DNA of 64,000 bases from JAVBQJ01 sp031549115 (GTDB lineage Bacteria; Verrucomicrobiota; Lentisphaeria; Victivallales; Victivallaceae). Made by a program: the position numbers and the translations under genes. The stretch is from NCBI GenBank assembly GCA_031549115.1, contig JAVBQJ010000010.1, positions 1 through 64,000 of the forward strand, read 5' to 3'. The notes under the pieces were generated by a model. The model had not been told where the DNA came from and searched no databases. It saw only the letters and a list, made by a program, of their open reading frames with translations. Of the stretch, positions 26,010 to 35,149 are shown piece after piece (the first letter of the stretch is position 1; every line of letters begins with the position of its first letter).

Positions 26010-27812
26010 ATGCATTGGAAAAACATACTCACGGGGTTTGGCATCGTCTGCCTCGGTCATGCCGCCCTCGGCGTTGCCATCGCCCCCGGCCAGACCGAAT
26101 TCACGAAAGGGACCTATGAAGTCCGGGAAAATCTGACCTTCGATCAGGACGTCACCTTCGCCGAAGGGGCGGTATTGGATATCGCTTCCGGCGTCACCGT
26201 GACTTTCAACGGCGTCTTCGCCGCCGGTTCCGGCCAGGTGTTCGCCGGCGGCGGCAAAGTGGCGGGGCTGACCCAATTGACCCCGGAATGGTTCGGCGCC
26301 AAGGGCGACGGCAAAGCCAACGATACCGTTGCCTTTCAGAAGGCGCTCGACAGCTTTTCGGATGTCGATTTCGGCTACGGCGGCAAAAAGGAAGCCAACG
26401 TGTTGCGGTTGAGCGGGACTTACCTGCTCGATTCGGTGGAGGTCAACTCCACCAACCTGAACATTCACTCGGAAAACGCCTGGCTTTTCGCCGCGCCCGA
26501 GGGCAACCATCCGTATCTGGTCCGTTTCACCAAGCAGTTCTGTTCGGTGACCGGTTACCTGAATATCGAGGGCAATTACAACCTCGGCTACGAGTGCATG
26601 ATCAACGTCAACACCCGCCACTTCCGTTGCGACAACGTCACCATCTGGCGGGCCAAGCTGGCGTGGCGTTTCGGCAACCCGGAGTGGGCGGAGAAGCCCT
26701 CCCCGCTGCAGATCGAACTCGGCGACAGCGAAAACACGCTGAGCGGCTGCACCACCGCGCACTGCCTCCGCGGTATCGAGCTGTTCGGCTCCGAAACCAT
26801 CGCGGTATTCAACAACTCGCTGATTTACTCCTATCCGTGGACACTGCCCGAGGGTGATCCGCGCAAGGCGGCATGGGAAGCCGAAGACACCACCGTGGTG
26901 CGCTGCATCGGTTCGATGGTCTACTTCACCGGCAGCAAGCTGTGCAACTTCACCACTGCGTATCCGGTGATCGAAGTGCAGCCGCTGAAGAACACCAACC
27001 GGCAGTATTACAGCAAATACGGCGCCGCGTTCCTGTTCAACACCCACATCGAGGGCGGCAACTTCTTCAAGGCGGCCAACCCGAAGCAGATCCCGACCCA
27101 GAGCTGGAAGGGCGTTCCGGTGGAGCACCAGTCGATCTGCCTGAGCCTGATCTCCTGCGGCGGCTACGTTTCCGGCGCCGCGGTGCCGATCAACACCGAC
27201 CCGCTGTTCACCGGTACGATGGTGATACAGAACTGCAACTTCTACACCGACATTCTCGGCGGCGCCGACTACGAATCCACGGTCATCGCCAACATCGGCA
27301 ATCCGGCGGCGCCGATCAAAATCGATAACCTCAGCTTGCGCAACAACTACATCAATGGGCTCGGCGCAATCGTCGGCGGCATGCCGCTGTTTGAAGACCG
27401 GCTGATCTTCGATGGGCGCCAGTCCGCGCAAAAGGTCACCGCCGCCGGGACGCGCCTGGTGTTCACCACGCCGACCGTCACCGTCGATACGCCGCACTTC
27501 GCGGCCTGCTACAACGCGGCGACCGGCGAGTTCACCGCTCCGGTGGGCGGACTCGATAACGTCCGGATCACCGCCGGCGTGCGTTACGTCGACGGTAACT
27601 GGGGCGACCTGAGCCGGATCACAGTGCTGAAAAACGGAACGCCGGTTTACCTCGGCAACGTCGACGGCCCGGCGGGTTCGGTCTCTGTGACCCTGCCCCG
27701 GGTGGAAGCCGGCGACGTGATCGCGGTGGAAGCGCAGACCAAGGACGGGGAACGGAGTCTGGCCGGCGACAGCGACATGACCATGTTCCAGATCGTCGCC
27801 AGCAAGTATTGA
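26010..27812 (+). CDS. secreted right-handed beta-helix protein (pectate lyase superfamily-like)
   Basis: This 600-aa protein has a signal peptide of about 22 residues. A short beta region precedes TPEWFGAKGDGKANDTVAFQ, the hallmark start of the pectate-lyase-superfamily (Pfam PF12708-like) beta-helix, which runs to about residue 470 with irregular coil repeats. The C-terminal 120 residues form a separate beta domain (ITVLKNGTPVYLGN, AGDVIAVEAQTKDG). Such proteins bind or cleave polysaccharide outside the cell. No catalytic triad can be assigned by eye. GAGAGAGAAA precedes the ATG. Confidence 0.82.
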   Translation: MHWKNILTGFGIVCLGHAALGVAIAPGQTEFTKGTYEVRENLTFDQDVTFAEGAVLDIASGVTVTFNGVFAAGSGQVFAGGGKVAGLTQLTPEWFGAKGDGKANDTVAFQKALDSFSDVDFGYGGKKEANVLRLSGTYLLDSVEVNSTNLNIHSENAWLFAAPEGNHPYLVRFTKQFCSVTGYLNIEGNYNLGYECMINVNTRHFRCDNVTIWRAKLAWRFGNPEWAEKPSPLQIELGDSENTLSGCTTAHCLRGIELFGSETIAVFNNSLIYSYPWTLPEGDPRKAAWEAEDTTVVRCIGSMVYFTGSKLCNFTTAYPVIEVQPLKNTNRQYYSKYGAAFLFNTHIEGGNFFKAANPKQIPTQSWKGVPVEHQSICLSLISCGGYVSGAAVPINTDPLFTGTMVIQNCNFYTDILGGADYESTVIANIGNPAAPIKIDNLSLRNNYINGLGAIVGGMPLFEDRLIFDGRQSAQKVTAAGTRLVFTTPTVTVDTPHFAACYNAATGEFTAPVGGLDNVRITAGVRYVDGNWGDLSRITVLKNGTPVYLGNVDGPAGSVSVTLPRVEAGDVIAVEAQTKDGERSLAGDSDMTMFQIVASKY

Positions 27813-27828
27813 TAAAAAGCCAACCCAA

Positions 27829-27876
27829 CCGCCATTCGTGGCGGCATTCCCGCCTCCCGCGCCTGCGGGGGCGGGA
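27829..27876. promoter_or_regulatory. two consecutive hairpins in an intergenic gap
   Basis: CCGCCA-TTCG-TGGCGG (27829-27844) is followed by TCCCGCCTCCCGC-GCCT-GCGGGGGCGGGA (27848-27876). They lie between the beta-helix gene and the rhamnosidase-like gene. No T-run follows, so they may act as RNA stabilisers or partial terminators that tune downstream expression. Confidence 0.45.
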
Positions 27877-27935
27877 CTGAAAGCAATTTCCACGGCGGAG
27901 CGAATCCGCCCGGAAAACCACAGAAACAGACAACG

Positions 27936-29624
27936 ATGACGAATCATACCTTACCATCGGCGCTCGCCGCCGGCATCCGGGACCCGCGGGTACGGCGATA
28001 CGTGGCACCGTCGCGGATCGTCACTGCCACCCCCGGGGTGCGGGAGGCCGAACGCCTGCTCCACAGTACGGAAATCCAAAGTTACGCCTACAATGACATG
28101 CCGGTATGCCGGATTGCGCCGGGTCATGGGCTCGTGCTCGATTTCGGCTGCGAACTGCCCGGCGGCATCCGGATCGTCACGTCGCCGAACGGGACTTTCA
28201 CCTCGCGCGTTCGGCTGACCTTCGGCGAATCGGTGTCCGAAGCGCTCGGCACGCCGAACAACGACCACGCGATCCATCAAACCGAACTATTGCTGCCGCC
28301 GACCGGGATGACCGAATACGGCAACACCGGCTTTCGCTTCATCCGGCTCGAAGTGCCGGCCGACGCCGAACGGCCGCTGGATCTGATCGCGGTATTCGCG
28401 GTGGCGCTGTTCCGCGACCTGGCTTACACCGGCAGCTTTCATTGCGACGACGAGCGGCTCAACCGGATCTGGTCGACCGGCGCCTACACCGTTCACGTGA
28501 ACATGCAGGACTTCCTCTACGACGGCATCAAGCGCGACCGGATGATCTGGCTCGGCGACGTCTACCCCGAAACCCGCACGGTACTCGCCGTATTCGACGA
28601 TACCGACTGCATTGAAAATACCCTCGACTTTCCCATCCGCCATACCCCGGAGGGCGCCTGGATCAATGAAACCAGCTCCTACGCCGCCTGGTGGGTGATC
28701 TGCCAATTCGAATGGTACTGGCGCCGCGGCCGCCTCGCGTATCTGCGGCACCAACACACGTATCTCGGACAGGTGCTGCGCCAGCTGGCCGCCTGCGTCG
28801 ACGCCGACGGGGTCGAACATCTGCCCGAAACCCGCTTCCTCGACTGGCCGAGCCGCAATGACGCGGTCGCCACCCATGCCGGGCTGCAGGGCCTGTTGGC
28901 CTGGTGCTTCGGCTGCGGCAGCGCCCTGGCCGGCACGCTGCAGGACGAGGTGTTGGAGAAGCTGTGCGTTGCCACCCGCAACCGGCTGTTGTCGGCCACC
29001 CTCCCCAGGACCGACAACAAAAGCGCCGCCGCCATGCTGGCGCTCGGCGGCTTCGCCACCCCGGAAGCGTGGACGCAACAGGTCCTGGGGCGCAACCCCG
29101 ACCGCGGCGTCAGTACCTTTTACGGTTACTTCGTGCTGGAAGCGCGGGCGCGCGGCGGCGATCTCACTGGAGCGCTGGATCTGATCCGGCGCTACTGGGG
29201 AGCGATGCTGGATTACGGCGCCACCACCTTCTGGGAGGATTTCAATCTGGACTGGATCGCCAACGCCGGCCGGATCGACGAAATGCCGCAGCCGGGCAAG
29301 GCCGATCTGCACGCGGATTTCGGCAACCACTGTTACCAGGGACTGCGCCACAGCCTGTGCCATGGCTGGGCCGGAGGGCCGACCGCGTTCCTGAGCGAAC
29401 ACATCCTCGGCGTCAGGCCGCTGGCGCCCGGTTTCCGGCGTGTAGAAATCGCACCGCAATTCGCCGGACTGCGGGAGATCTCGGGCTCCGTGCCGACCCC
29501 GTACGGGCCGATCCGAATCGCGGGGACACCGGAAGACTGGCATTGGGAAGCTCCGAAAGAAATCGAAGTTTCCGCCGCCCCCGGATTGCATTTTCACCGG
29601 AATCAAAGTACGGTATCGCAGTAA
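27936..29624 (+). CDS. alpha-L-rhamnosidase-like six-hairpin glycoside hydrolase
   Basis: This 562-aa protein has an N-terminal beta-sandwich (about 1-165, with VLDFGCELPGGIRI) and an (alpha/alpha)6 catalytic domain. The latter carries DFLYDGIKRDRMIWLGDVYP, TTFWEDFNLDW and SLCHGWAGGPTAFLSEHILG, a pattern of GH78-like enzymes. It is shorter than most GH78 proteins and lacks extra N-terminal domains and a signal peptide, so it is predicted cytoplasmic. It is a diverged relative of the enzyme at 6312. It belongs to the LacI-controlled locus and is followed 24 bp later by another predicted hydrolase. Confidence 0.82.
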   Translation: MTNHTLPSALAAGIRDPRVRRYVAPSRIVTATPGVREAERLLHSTEIQSYAYNDMPVCRIAPGHGLVLDFGCELPGGIRIVTSPNGTFTSRVRLTFGESVSEALGTPNNDHAIHQTELLLPPTGMTEYGNTGFRFIRLEVPADAERPLDLIAVFAVALFRDLAYTGSFHCDDERLNRIWSTGAYTVHVNMQDFLYDGIKRDRMIWLGDVYPETRTVLAVFDDTDCIENTLDFPIRHTPEGAWINETSSYAAWWVICQFEWYWRRGRLAYLRHQHTYLGQVLRQLAACVDADGVEHLPETRFLDWPSRNDAVATHAGLQGLLAWCFGCGSALAGTLQDEVLEKLCVATRNRLLSATLPRTDNKSAAAMLALGGFATPEAWTQQVLGRNPDRGVSTFYGYFVLEARARGGDLTGALDLIRRYWGAMLDYGATTFWEDFNLDWIANAGRIDEMPQPGKADLHADFGNHCYQGLRHSLCHGWAGGPTAFLSEHILGVRPLAPGFRRVEIAPQFAGLREISGSVPTPYGPIRIAGTPEDWHWEAPKEIEVSAAPGLHFHRNQSTVSQ

Positions 29625-29648
29625 AGAATTTTGCGGAAGGAAATACGC

Positions 29649-31667
29649 ATGGGCTTTCGAACCATTATCCGTTATTACATCGACCCGGGCTTCGACGAAG
29701 CGAAGCGAATCCCGGAATTGGTCGCCTGGTGCCGCAGCAGCCGCACCGAAGAGGTGATGCTGTTTTACAACCCCGAAGAACTTTTCGCCGGTTTCCCGCC
29801 GGCGGACGAGCGGGAAAAATGGTTTAAAACCGCGCTGGCGGTCAAAGCCGCGCTGGACGACGCCGGGATCGCGATGAGCGTCAACCCGTGGACGACCACG
29901 GTGCATTTGTCCCGCGGCCGCCGCTTCGGCGCGGCCGAGCAGAGCTATGAACCGATGGTCGGCGAGACCGGCATGGTATCGCTGGTCACCCCCTGCCCGT
30001 TGTCGAAGGAGTGGCAGCGCGACCTCGCCGACTTTTTCTGCGACATCGCCCGCCGCGTCGCCCCGGTCGCCATCTGGGTCGAAGACGACTGGCGGCTGCA
30101 CAACCACGAACCGGAGATGAACTTCGGCGGCTGTTTCTGCGCCTTGCACCTCAAGCGCTTCGCCGAACTGGTCGGCCGTCCGGTCAGCCGCGGAGAGGTG
30201 TTCGAGCAGGTCCTGCGCCCCGGCGAACCGCATCCGTGGCGCCGTTTGTGGCTGCAATTGTGGCAGGACACGCTGGCCGAACCGGCGCAGTATCTGGAGC
30301 AGCGGGTGCATGCCGCCAATCCGGCGGTGCACCTCGCGCTGATGAGCTCCGTCCCCGACGTTCACAGCGCCGAAGGCCGCGACTGGCAGCGCCTGGCGCG
30401 GGCATTTTCGCCGGATGAACCGTTGCTGCTGCGCCCGCACCTGCCGCCCTATACCGAACAGCGCCCTCTGGCGGTGCCGCCGACGATCACGCGCCAGACC
30501 GTGGCTTATGCGCCGAAAGGCACCGTAATTTATCCGGAGCTGGAAAACTCGCCGCGCTGCGGCCGTTATTCGAAGAGCGCCGCGGTCAGCGCGTGGGAGA
30601 TGCTGCACAGTGTCTTTTACGGTTCGACCGGCATCACCATCAATCACTATGACATGATGGGCAACGGCATCGCGCTGGATTGGGATTTCGACCGGGTTCT
30701 GGCACGGAACCACACGCGCCTGGAGGCGCTGGCCGCGCTGGGCATGACCGAAGACGGCGCCGAGGGCATCGATGTGCTGTCGCGTCCCGATGTCGCCAAA
30801 GCGGTACGGACGGCCAAAGGCCGGAGCTTTGCGGAATTGCACCCGAGTTCGGTGGTATGGAGCGAAACCTTTTACTGGCTCGGAATTTCGCACCGGATCG
30901 TCACCGCCGCCAGCCCGGAGCGTATGACCGCGGTCAGCGGCCAAACGCTTGAAGTCATGAGCGACGACGAAATCCGTACTTTGTTGAGCGGCCGGGCGAT
31001 TCTCGACGCCGAAGCGACGATGACCGCGATCCGGCGCGGCTTCGGCGCCTGGCTCGGCATTCGGGATGCCCGGTGGCGCACTTTGAACGACGCCGGTTTC
31101 GCCTACGAAACCATCGAAGACGGCCGTGAAGCCGATTACGGCGTCGATGCGCCGCGGATGAGCGCGCAGCGCTGCGGCACCCGTTTCCTGCATATACAGC
31201 CGGAAGAAGCGGCGCGCGTCCGCAGCCGGATCTTCCGCTTCGACCGGAGCGCGTTGGGGCCGGGGATGATGTCGTTTGCCAATGCGGCCGGCGGCAACGT
31301 GACCACGATCGCCTATGAGTTGGGCGGCGGCCAGTTCTTCGTCGGTTTCTTCCAGAACTTCCGGCGCATTTTGTGGCAGCGTTTTGTTGCGGAGATGGAA
31401 TCGCAAGCGGTGCTGGGGCGTCATATGCCGCTGCACACGTACCGGATCCGTACGCCGCAGGGGGTGGTGGCGGCGGTGCTGAATCCGACCTGGGACAGCT
31501 ATGACAGCGTCGAATTCGCCTGCCCGGGATTGCGGCCGGAACGCCTCCGGCAGCTCGACCGCGACGGCAACTGGCACCCGGCGGCATTGCAACAGCTTCC
31601 GAACGGCGACTGGCATAGCGCGGCGCCCCTGCCGCCGCTGGACGCCCTCATCGTAGCCGAGCAATAA
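29649..31667 (+). CDS. putative glycoside hydrolase-like TIM barrel protein of unknown family
   Basis: This 672-aa protein has no signal peptide. The N-terminal half looks like a TIM barrel: TIIRYYIDPGFDEAKRIPEL, then VAIWVEDDWRLHNHEP, which places acidic residues where GH42-like barrels have their acid/base. The C-terminal portion is beta-rich with FHIQP-type and ELGGGQFFVGF stretches. I could not assign a family. The ATG at 29649 has AAGGAAA upstream. It closes the LacI locus, and repeat B copy 1 begins immediately after its stop codon. Confidence 0.65.
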   Translation: MGFRTIIRYYIDPGFDEAKRIPELVAWCRSSRTEEVMLFYNPEELFAGFPPADEREKWFKTALAVKAALDDAGIAMSVNPWTTTVHLSRGRRFGAAEQSYEPMVGETGMVSLVTPCPLSKEWQRDLADFFCDIARRVAPVAIWVEDDWRLHNHEPEMNFGGCFCALHLKRFAELVGRPVSRGEVFEQVLRPGEPHPWRRLWLQLWQDTLAEPAQYLEQRVHAANPAVHLALMSSVPDVHSAEGRDWQRLARAFSPDEPLLLRPHLPPYTEQRPLAVPPTITRQTVAYAPKGTVIYPELENSPRCGRYSKSAAVSAWEMLHSVFYGSTGITINHYDMMGNGIALDWDFDRVLARNHTRLEALAALGMTEDGAEGIDVLSRPDVAKAVRTAKGRSFAELHPSSVVWSETFYWLGISHRIVTAASPERMTAVSGQTLEVMSDDEIRTLLSGRAILDAEATMTAIRRGFGAWLGIRDARWRTLNDAGFAYETIEDGREADYGVDAPRMSAQRCGTRFLHIQPEEAARVRSRIFRFDRSALGPGMMSFANAAGGNVTTIAYELGGGQFFVGFFQNFRRILWQRFVAEMESQAVLGRHMPLHTYRIRTPQGVVAAVLNPTWDSYDSVEFACPGLRPERLRQLDRDGNWHPAALQQLPNGDWHSAAPLPPLDALIVAEQ

Positions 31668-31917
31668 AAAAAAGAAAAAAATAGAGCCGCGAAGCGGCGG
31701 TCTGCACTCCGTCATACGGAGGCGCGGTCCAGCGCGCGAACTGCGCTGGTCGCCCTCAGGCGGCATAGCCGCCTCGAAAGAGGGCGAAACGGCAGGTAAG
31801 GATCGCCTCCCGGCGATCCGGAGCCACCCGAGGGAGCGATGGTGTAGATCGGATTGGATGCGTGAGCGACAATCCAATCTACACACGGAGCGAACGAGGC
31901 GCCGCATCAGCGGCGAA
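31668..31917 (-). repeat. structured repeat family B, copy 1
   Basis: About 250 bp shared with 40207-40520 and 43474-43788. Read on the plus strand it is an A-tract, then GAGCCGCGAAGCGGC, CTCCGT-CAT-ACGGAG, CCAGCGC/GCGCTGG, GGCGGC-ATA-GCCGCC, GATCGCC/GGCGATC and a 15-bp arm pair at 31842-31856/31870-31884. Read on the minus strand it ends in a GC hairpin plus T-tract like a terminator, which is why minus is given. This copy lacks the last hairpin (AAATCGC/GCGATTT) of the other two. It begins directly after the stop codon of the plus-strand gene at 29649. Confidence 0.85.
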
Positions 31918-31928
31918 CACTGTTCCGC

Positions 31929-32648
31929 TCAGTCAATCACATAACACCCACCGGCGCAAGAATCGGGGGAGGAATCATCGGCCGCATCTGCCGGCGCGGA
32001 ATAGTTGGCGAAAATCATCCATGGAATCGGGCTCCGGCGGTTGTGGTTGAGCAAACCGAACTGCCAGCCGGAATCGGCTTGGTTCCACACCCCGATCTGC
32101 AGATTATTTTCTACCGGGTGCACCGCAGTCACCTTACCGCCTTCTCCATATTCATCCCGAATCTCATCGCAAATATTTACCAGTCCGAATTGTACTCCGG
32201 TATTGCCGTTGACCGTTCCCGGCACATAAGAACCGTTGCTGCAAAAATTGATCACTCCGGCCTGAAGTCCATAATTACCATAGGCAACTCCATTGAAAAT
32301 CCCAATCGTCAAGCCGGAATTTCGCCGAAATTTCTGATAGACTCCCAATCCGATCCCGTAATTATGGCCCCCCTCGGCATAACCATTCAAGCTCAAACCG
32401 TAATTATTCCCATAATCGCCCCAGATATTCCCCCATACATTGACGGCAAGCCCATAGTTTGCCGTCCGCTCGTGAAACAGGCGGAACGGATATACCGGTA
32501 ACAGCTGAAGTTGAAATACCGTCCATTCCGCCCCCCGCTTGTAATCGCCGAAGCCGTCAAGGCCTTGCGCAAGCCCGCCAAAGGGGCCGGGATCGGCTGC
32601 CGATACCCCGATCAACATCAACCCGACCGCGATCAGTGCTTTTTTCAC
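31929..32648 (-). CDS. LA_2272-type surface repeat protein
   Basis: This 239-aa protein starts at GTG in a GTGA overlap with the preceding stop. A signal peptide is predicted (ALIAVGLMLIGVSA). The mature part is built of glycine-rich repeats such as NYGLAVNVWGNIWGDYG, NNYGLSLNGYAEGG, NYGIGLGVYQ and TGVQFGLVNICD, the pattern of LA_2272-type surface repeats that form beta-structures. The C-terminus ends in a Cys-containing tail. It is exported; function is unknown. Confidence 0.7.
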   Translation of the reverse strand: MKKALIAVGLMLIGVSAADPGPFGGLAQGLDGFGDYKRGAEWTVFQLQLLPVYPFRLFHERTANYGLAVNVWGNIWGDYGNNYGLSLNGYAEGGHNYGIGLGVYQKFRRNSGLTIGIFNGVAYGNYGLQAGVINFCSNGSYVPGTVNGNTGVQFGLVNICDEIRDEYGEGGKVTAVHPVENNLQIGVWNQADSGWQFGLLNHNRRSPIPWMIFANYSAPADAADDSSPDSCAGGCYVID

Positions 32649-33367
32649 ATCATGTCCTCCGCCGCGGTATATTCCCGGCCGTACACCTCCGCCCAGACTT
32701 CGGAATCGAACGGCGCAACGCGGTTCGGACACTTTTCGCGCTTGCAAATCCGACAGCTGGCGAAATCGTGCGCGGAAACGAAAAGGATTCCCGCCACGGT
32801 TTTGGCGGGGAGCATCAGACAGCTTTCGGTCAATTCCACCCCCAGCCGGGTCGTGAATTCACCGTTCACCAACGCGAAGAGATCGCGCAGCGCGCAGATC
32901 GACCAGACCTGCTCGGTTTCGCCCGAGCCGGGGCTCATGCCGGTGAGCTTGGCCTCCGGCGGCAGCTCTTTTTTGAGCTCGTCCCGCATGAAATCCATGG
33001 CCTGGCGCAACATCGAGGTGCGGATTTCATTGGCCCAGAAGGTCCGCAACGGATCGACGGGATCCAGCAGCGCGTCGGACTCCGCGCCGCAGGTGGCGCA
33101 ATACGCGTAAACACTCTCGCGTGAGTTCAGCATATAGGCCAACGGCCGGCTCTGAAAAACAATCCCGCCGATCCGGACATGGTCACGGTCGCAAGGTTCG
33201 ACCGGAAACTGCCGCCACATCGCCTTGGGGCGGCCAATGGCCCTGGCCTGTTCGGCGATCTCCGCAACCTCGGCAGCCTCGTCACTCTCCGAATCCAGAT
33301 GCAGCTGCTTCAGCAGCTCCGGCAGGGGAAGCACAAACGGGATATCATCCAATACTTTTTCCGACAT
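32645..33367 (-). CDS. vitamin B12-dependent methionine synthase activation domain-like protein
   Basis: This 240-aa protein resembles the stand-alone relatives of the MetH reactivation domain found in anaerobes. Signs are LTGMSPGSGETEQVWSICAL, LTESCLMLPAKTVAGILFVS and a Cys-rich end, CRICKREKCPNRVAPFDSE. These relatives bind S-adenosylmethionine or corrinoid proteins and reactivate them. No metH or corrinoid gene is adjacent, so the partner lies elsewhere. A ribosome site AAGGA precedes the ATG. It overlaps the next gene by 4 bp. Confidence 0.75.
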   Translation of the reverse strand: MSEKVLDDIPFVLPLPELLKQLHLDSESDEAAEVAEIAEQARAIGRPKAMWRQFPVEPCDRDHVRIGGIVFQSRPLAYMLNSRESVYAYCATCGAESDALLDPVDPLRTFWANEIRTSMLRQAMDFMRDELKKELPPEAKLTGMSPGSGETEQVWSICALRDLFALVNGEFTTRLGVELTESCLMLPAKTVAGILFVSAHDFASCRICKREKCPNRVAPFDSEVWAEVYGREYTAAEDMM

Positions 33368-33398
33368 GATTCAAATCCTTGTGACAATATTTATACTC

Positions 33399-33701
33399 TT
33401 ATCCGGCATCGCCGGTACGCTTGACTTCGGACTGGCAGATTTCAACTTCGCAGGAGTCCGCGGTCAGCGGAATGTGATTGGGGTTGCCCGGCTTGCCGGG
33501 GTACAAGTGAAGATGAAGCGGCTCACCGGGAGGAATGTTTTCATAGTCATTCACATCCCGCGCGGCGAAACGGCGGATCACGTCGGCAAGCAACTTCAAA
33601 GAAGCCCGCGAACCTTTGATGCAAATATAATTTTCGTCAATCAGCCTGACCTCCAGCTGTTCGGTAAATTCCGGAATCCGATACGAGAAATATTTCGGCA
33701 T
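33399..33701 (-). CDS. hypothetical protein
   Basis: This 100-aa protein begins MPKYFSYRIPEFTEQLEVRL. It is acidic and soluble, with HLHLYPGKPGNPNHIPL in the middle. No family is recognised. The start at 33701 is chosen for GAGAGGA about 6 bases upstream; a TTG two codons earlier overlaps the previous stop. It sits between the DUF3574-like lipoprotein and the methionine synthase activation-like gene, all apparently co-transcribed. Confidence 0.65.
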   Translation of the reverse strand: MPKYFSYRIPEFTEQLEVRLIDENYICIKGSRASLKLLADVIRRFAARDVNDYENIPPGEPLHLHLYPGKPGNPNHIPLTADSCEVEICQSEVKRTGDAG

Positions 33702-33703
33702 CG

Positions 33704-34123
33704 TCAATCCTCTCCGGTGTTGAATTCGACCTCGACATCCTGCCGGACAATCAGCACGGATTCCTGCTGGAAACGCGCGCGGTAACGCGTTGCGATGCGC
33801 TCGACCGCGTCACGGGTTTGGCGACTGTCCGGCGCGAAAATCAGCAGAATCTTCGTTTTTTCGCGCACCGGAATTTCCCCCTCCTGCAGCCAGCGGCCGG
33901 AAGCGTCGCAAACCGTGAAGCCGTCCGGAAACTCCGGCGCCACCACTTCATCGCAAAAGCGCTCCCACTCCTCCGGCGTAACCTCTTTCGTCCCGTTGTC
34001 GAACGATTGCCCGCAAAAAAGCCGGTATTCCCGCCACTCCGCCGACCGGCAGCCGGACAAACACCCCACGACCAGCATCGCGGCAAGCAACAGGAGCAAC
34101 CGAAGCCGGGTTCTATTGTTCAT
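33704..34123 (-). CDS. DUF3574-like lipoprotein
   Basis: This 139-aa protein has a lipoprotein signal (LLLLAAMLVVGCLSGC, two possible lipobox cysteines). It then has the DUF3574 pattern: REYRLFCGQSFDNG, EEWERFCDEVVAPEFPDGFT and REKTKILLIFAP. It is likely anchored in a membrane; function is unknown. A GTG three codons upstream (34132) is an alternative start. Neither has a clear ribosome site. It directly follows the HEPN gene. Confidence 0.75.
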   Translation of the reverse strand: MNNRTRLRLLLLLAAMLVVGCLSGCRSAEWREYRLFCGQSFDNGTKEVTPEEWERFCDEVVAPEFPDGFTVCDASGRWLQEGEIPVREKTKILLIFAPDSRQTRDAVERIATRYRARFQQESVLIVRQDVEVEFNTGED

Positions 34124-34134
34124 CGAATTCACGT

Positions 34135-34575
34135 TTATAACAATTCCGGATATGTTGTTTTCAGGAGCTCAAGAACTTCAACGCGCAGTTCTTTGGCAAA
34201 AGCCAGAAGTTCCTCCGCCTCCGCCAGTGACGCGCCGCCAATATTGTCATACTCTACTGTATTCCTTTTGGCTCGGCAGGCGTTCAGATAAACCGCATCC
34301 TCCCGGCGGTGCGACCCGACCGTGAATTCAATCGCCATCAAGGTCCGATAACGCGCCAGCGTATTTTCCGGACGATACCCCGCGGCATACAATGCGATTG
34401 TACAAAGCTTCAGCGCCGCATTATAGGCAATGCCGAATTTCCAATCGGCGGAAATGCTTCCGGCGGCGGCATCCGCGATATCGCGGTCGACAATCGCCAG
34501 TAAGTTACCGATCTCGTTGCGATCGGTCTGATGCAAACGCAGCCAACCATTACTCCGCCATTGCACTAAACTCAT
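34135..34575 (-). CDS. HEPN domain protein (toxin-like partner of MNT)
   Basis: This 146-aa helical protein carries DWKFGIAYNAALKLCTIALY and the HEPN-like motif CRAKRNTVEYD near residues 100-110. In HepT toxins the motif is R-x4-6-H-x-Y; here the His position is Asn, as in the SAV_6107-like HEPN clade. Its start overlaps the end of the nucleotidyltransferase gene by 26 bp, the usual order of MNT antitoxin then HEPN toxin. Whether it retains ribonuclease activity is uncertain because of the changed residue. Confidence 0.8.
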   Translation of the reverse strand: MSLVQWRSNGWLRLHQTDRNEIGNLLAIVDRDIADAAAGSISADWKFGIAYNAALKLCTIALYAAGYRPENTLARYRTLMAIEFTVGSHRREDAVYLNACRAKRNTVEYDNIGGASLAEAEELLAFAKELRVEVLELLKTTYPELL

Positions 34576-35131
34576 GCGGAGCTCCTTTCAGAAAAATTTT
34601 CGGCGATGCCAATATTTCCATAATAAAATGGTCCTGTCGTGCTTTGCGATTCATAAATTCCGTTCGGGTAATGACATACGGATTAATTTCAAGACCGATC
34701 GTTTGCGCCGCCTGATGAATGCGCCGCGTCACGTCCCGCAAACCGCAATCCCCAATTACAAAAAGGTCGATATCGCTCCCCGCTTTTGCCGTTCCCCTGG
34801 CGAAGGAGCCGAAAAGGAAAACCCACTCGGCGGAAGTATCGGCAAAGCATTCCGTCAACACCGCCTCAACTCCTTCGGTTTTCCGAACCAGGTCACAGAG
34901 AACCCCATAAAGAGCGTGTTGCGAGTTGGCCGAATACTTGATCCGGTTCCCATCTTTTTCCATCGAGACAAGGCCCAACTCCACCAGTTGGCGCAATTCC
35001 CGCTGCAAAACCGGAGCGCTGAGTTGCACCCACCGCGACAGCTCCCGCAAGTGGGTATTTTTGTGCTCAGGCGTGAAGAGATGTTTCAGAATTTCCGCAC
35101 GTCCCTGCGAGCCGATAATTTGTTGCAGCAT
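34550..35131 (-). CDS. nucleotidyltransferase fused to winged-helix domain (MNT antitoxin-like)
   Basis: This 193-aa protein has an N-terminal winged helix (about 1-70, THLRELSRWVQLSAPVLQRE). It is followed by a minimal nucleotidyltransferase domain with GSFARGTAKAGSDIDLFV (GSFARG 108-113, SDID 119-122). This fused type is likely the antitoxin that adenylylates and silences the HEPN partner, and the winged helix suggests self-regulation. The start at 35131 follows GGGAGG by 4 to 5 bases. A palindrome lies upstream at 35150-35168. Confidence 0.85.
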   Translation of the reverse strand: MLQQIIGSQGRAEILKHLFTPEHKNTHLRELSRWVQLSAPVLQRELRQLVELGLVSMEKDGNRIKYSANSQHALYGVLCDLVRKTEGVEAVLTECFADTSAEWVFLFGSFARGTAKAGSDIDLFVIGDCGLRDVTRRIHQAAQTIGLEINPYVITRTEFMNRKARQDHFIMEILASPKIFLKGAPHEFSAMAE

Positions 35132-35149
35132 AGCGCCTCCCGTCACTCT

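Noticed and set aside
28287..31907. Very long open frame (about 1200 codons) on the minus strand
   Set aside because: It lies opposite two well-supported plus-strand genes, is rich in Arg, Gly and Ala as expected of an antisense frame in GC-rich DNA, and runs through repeat B.
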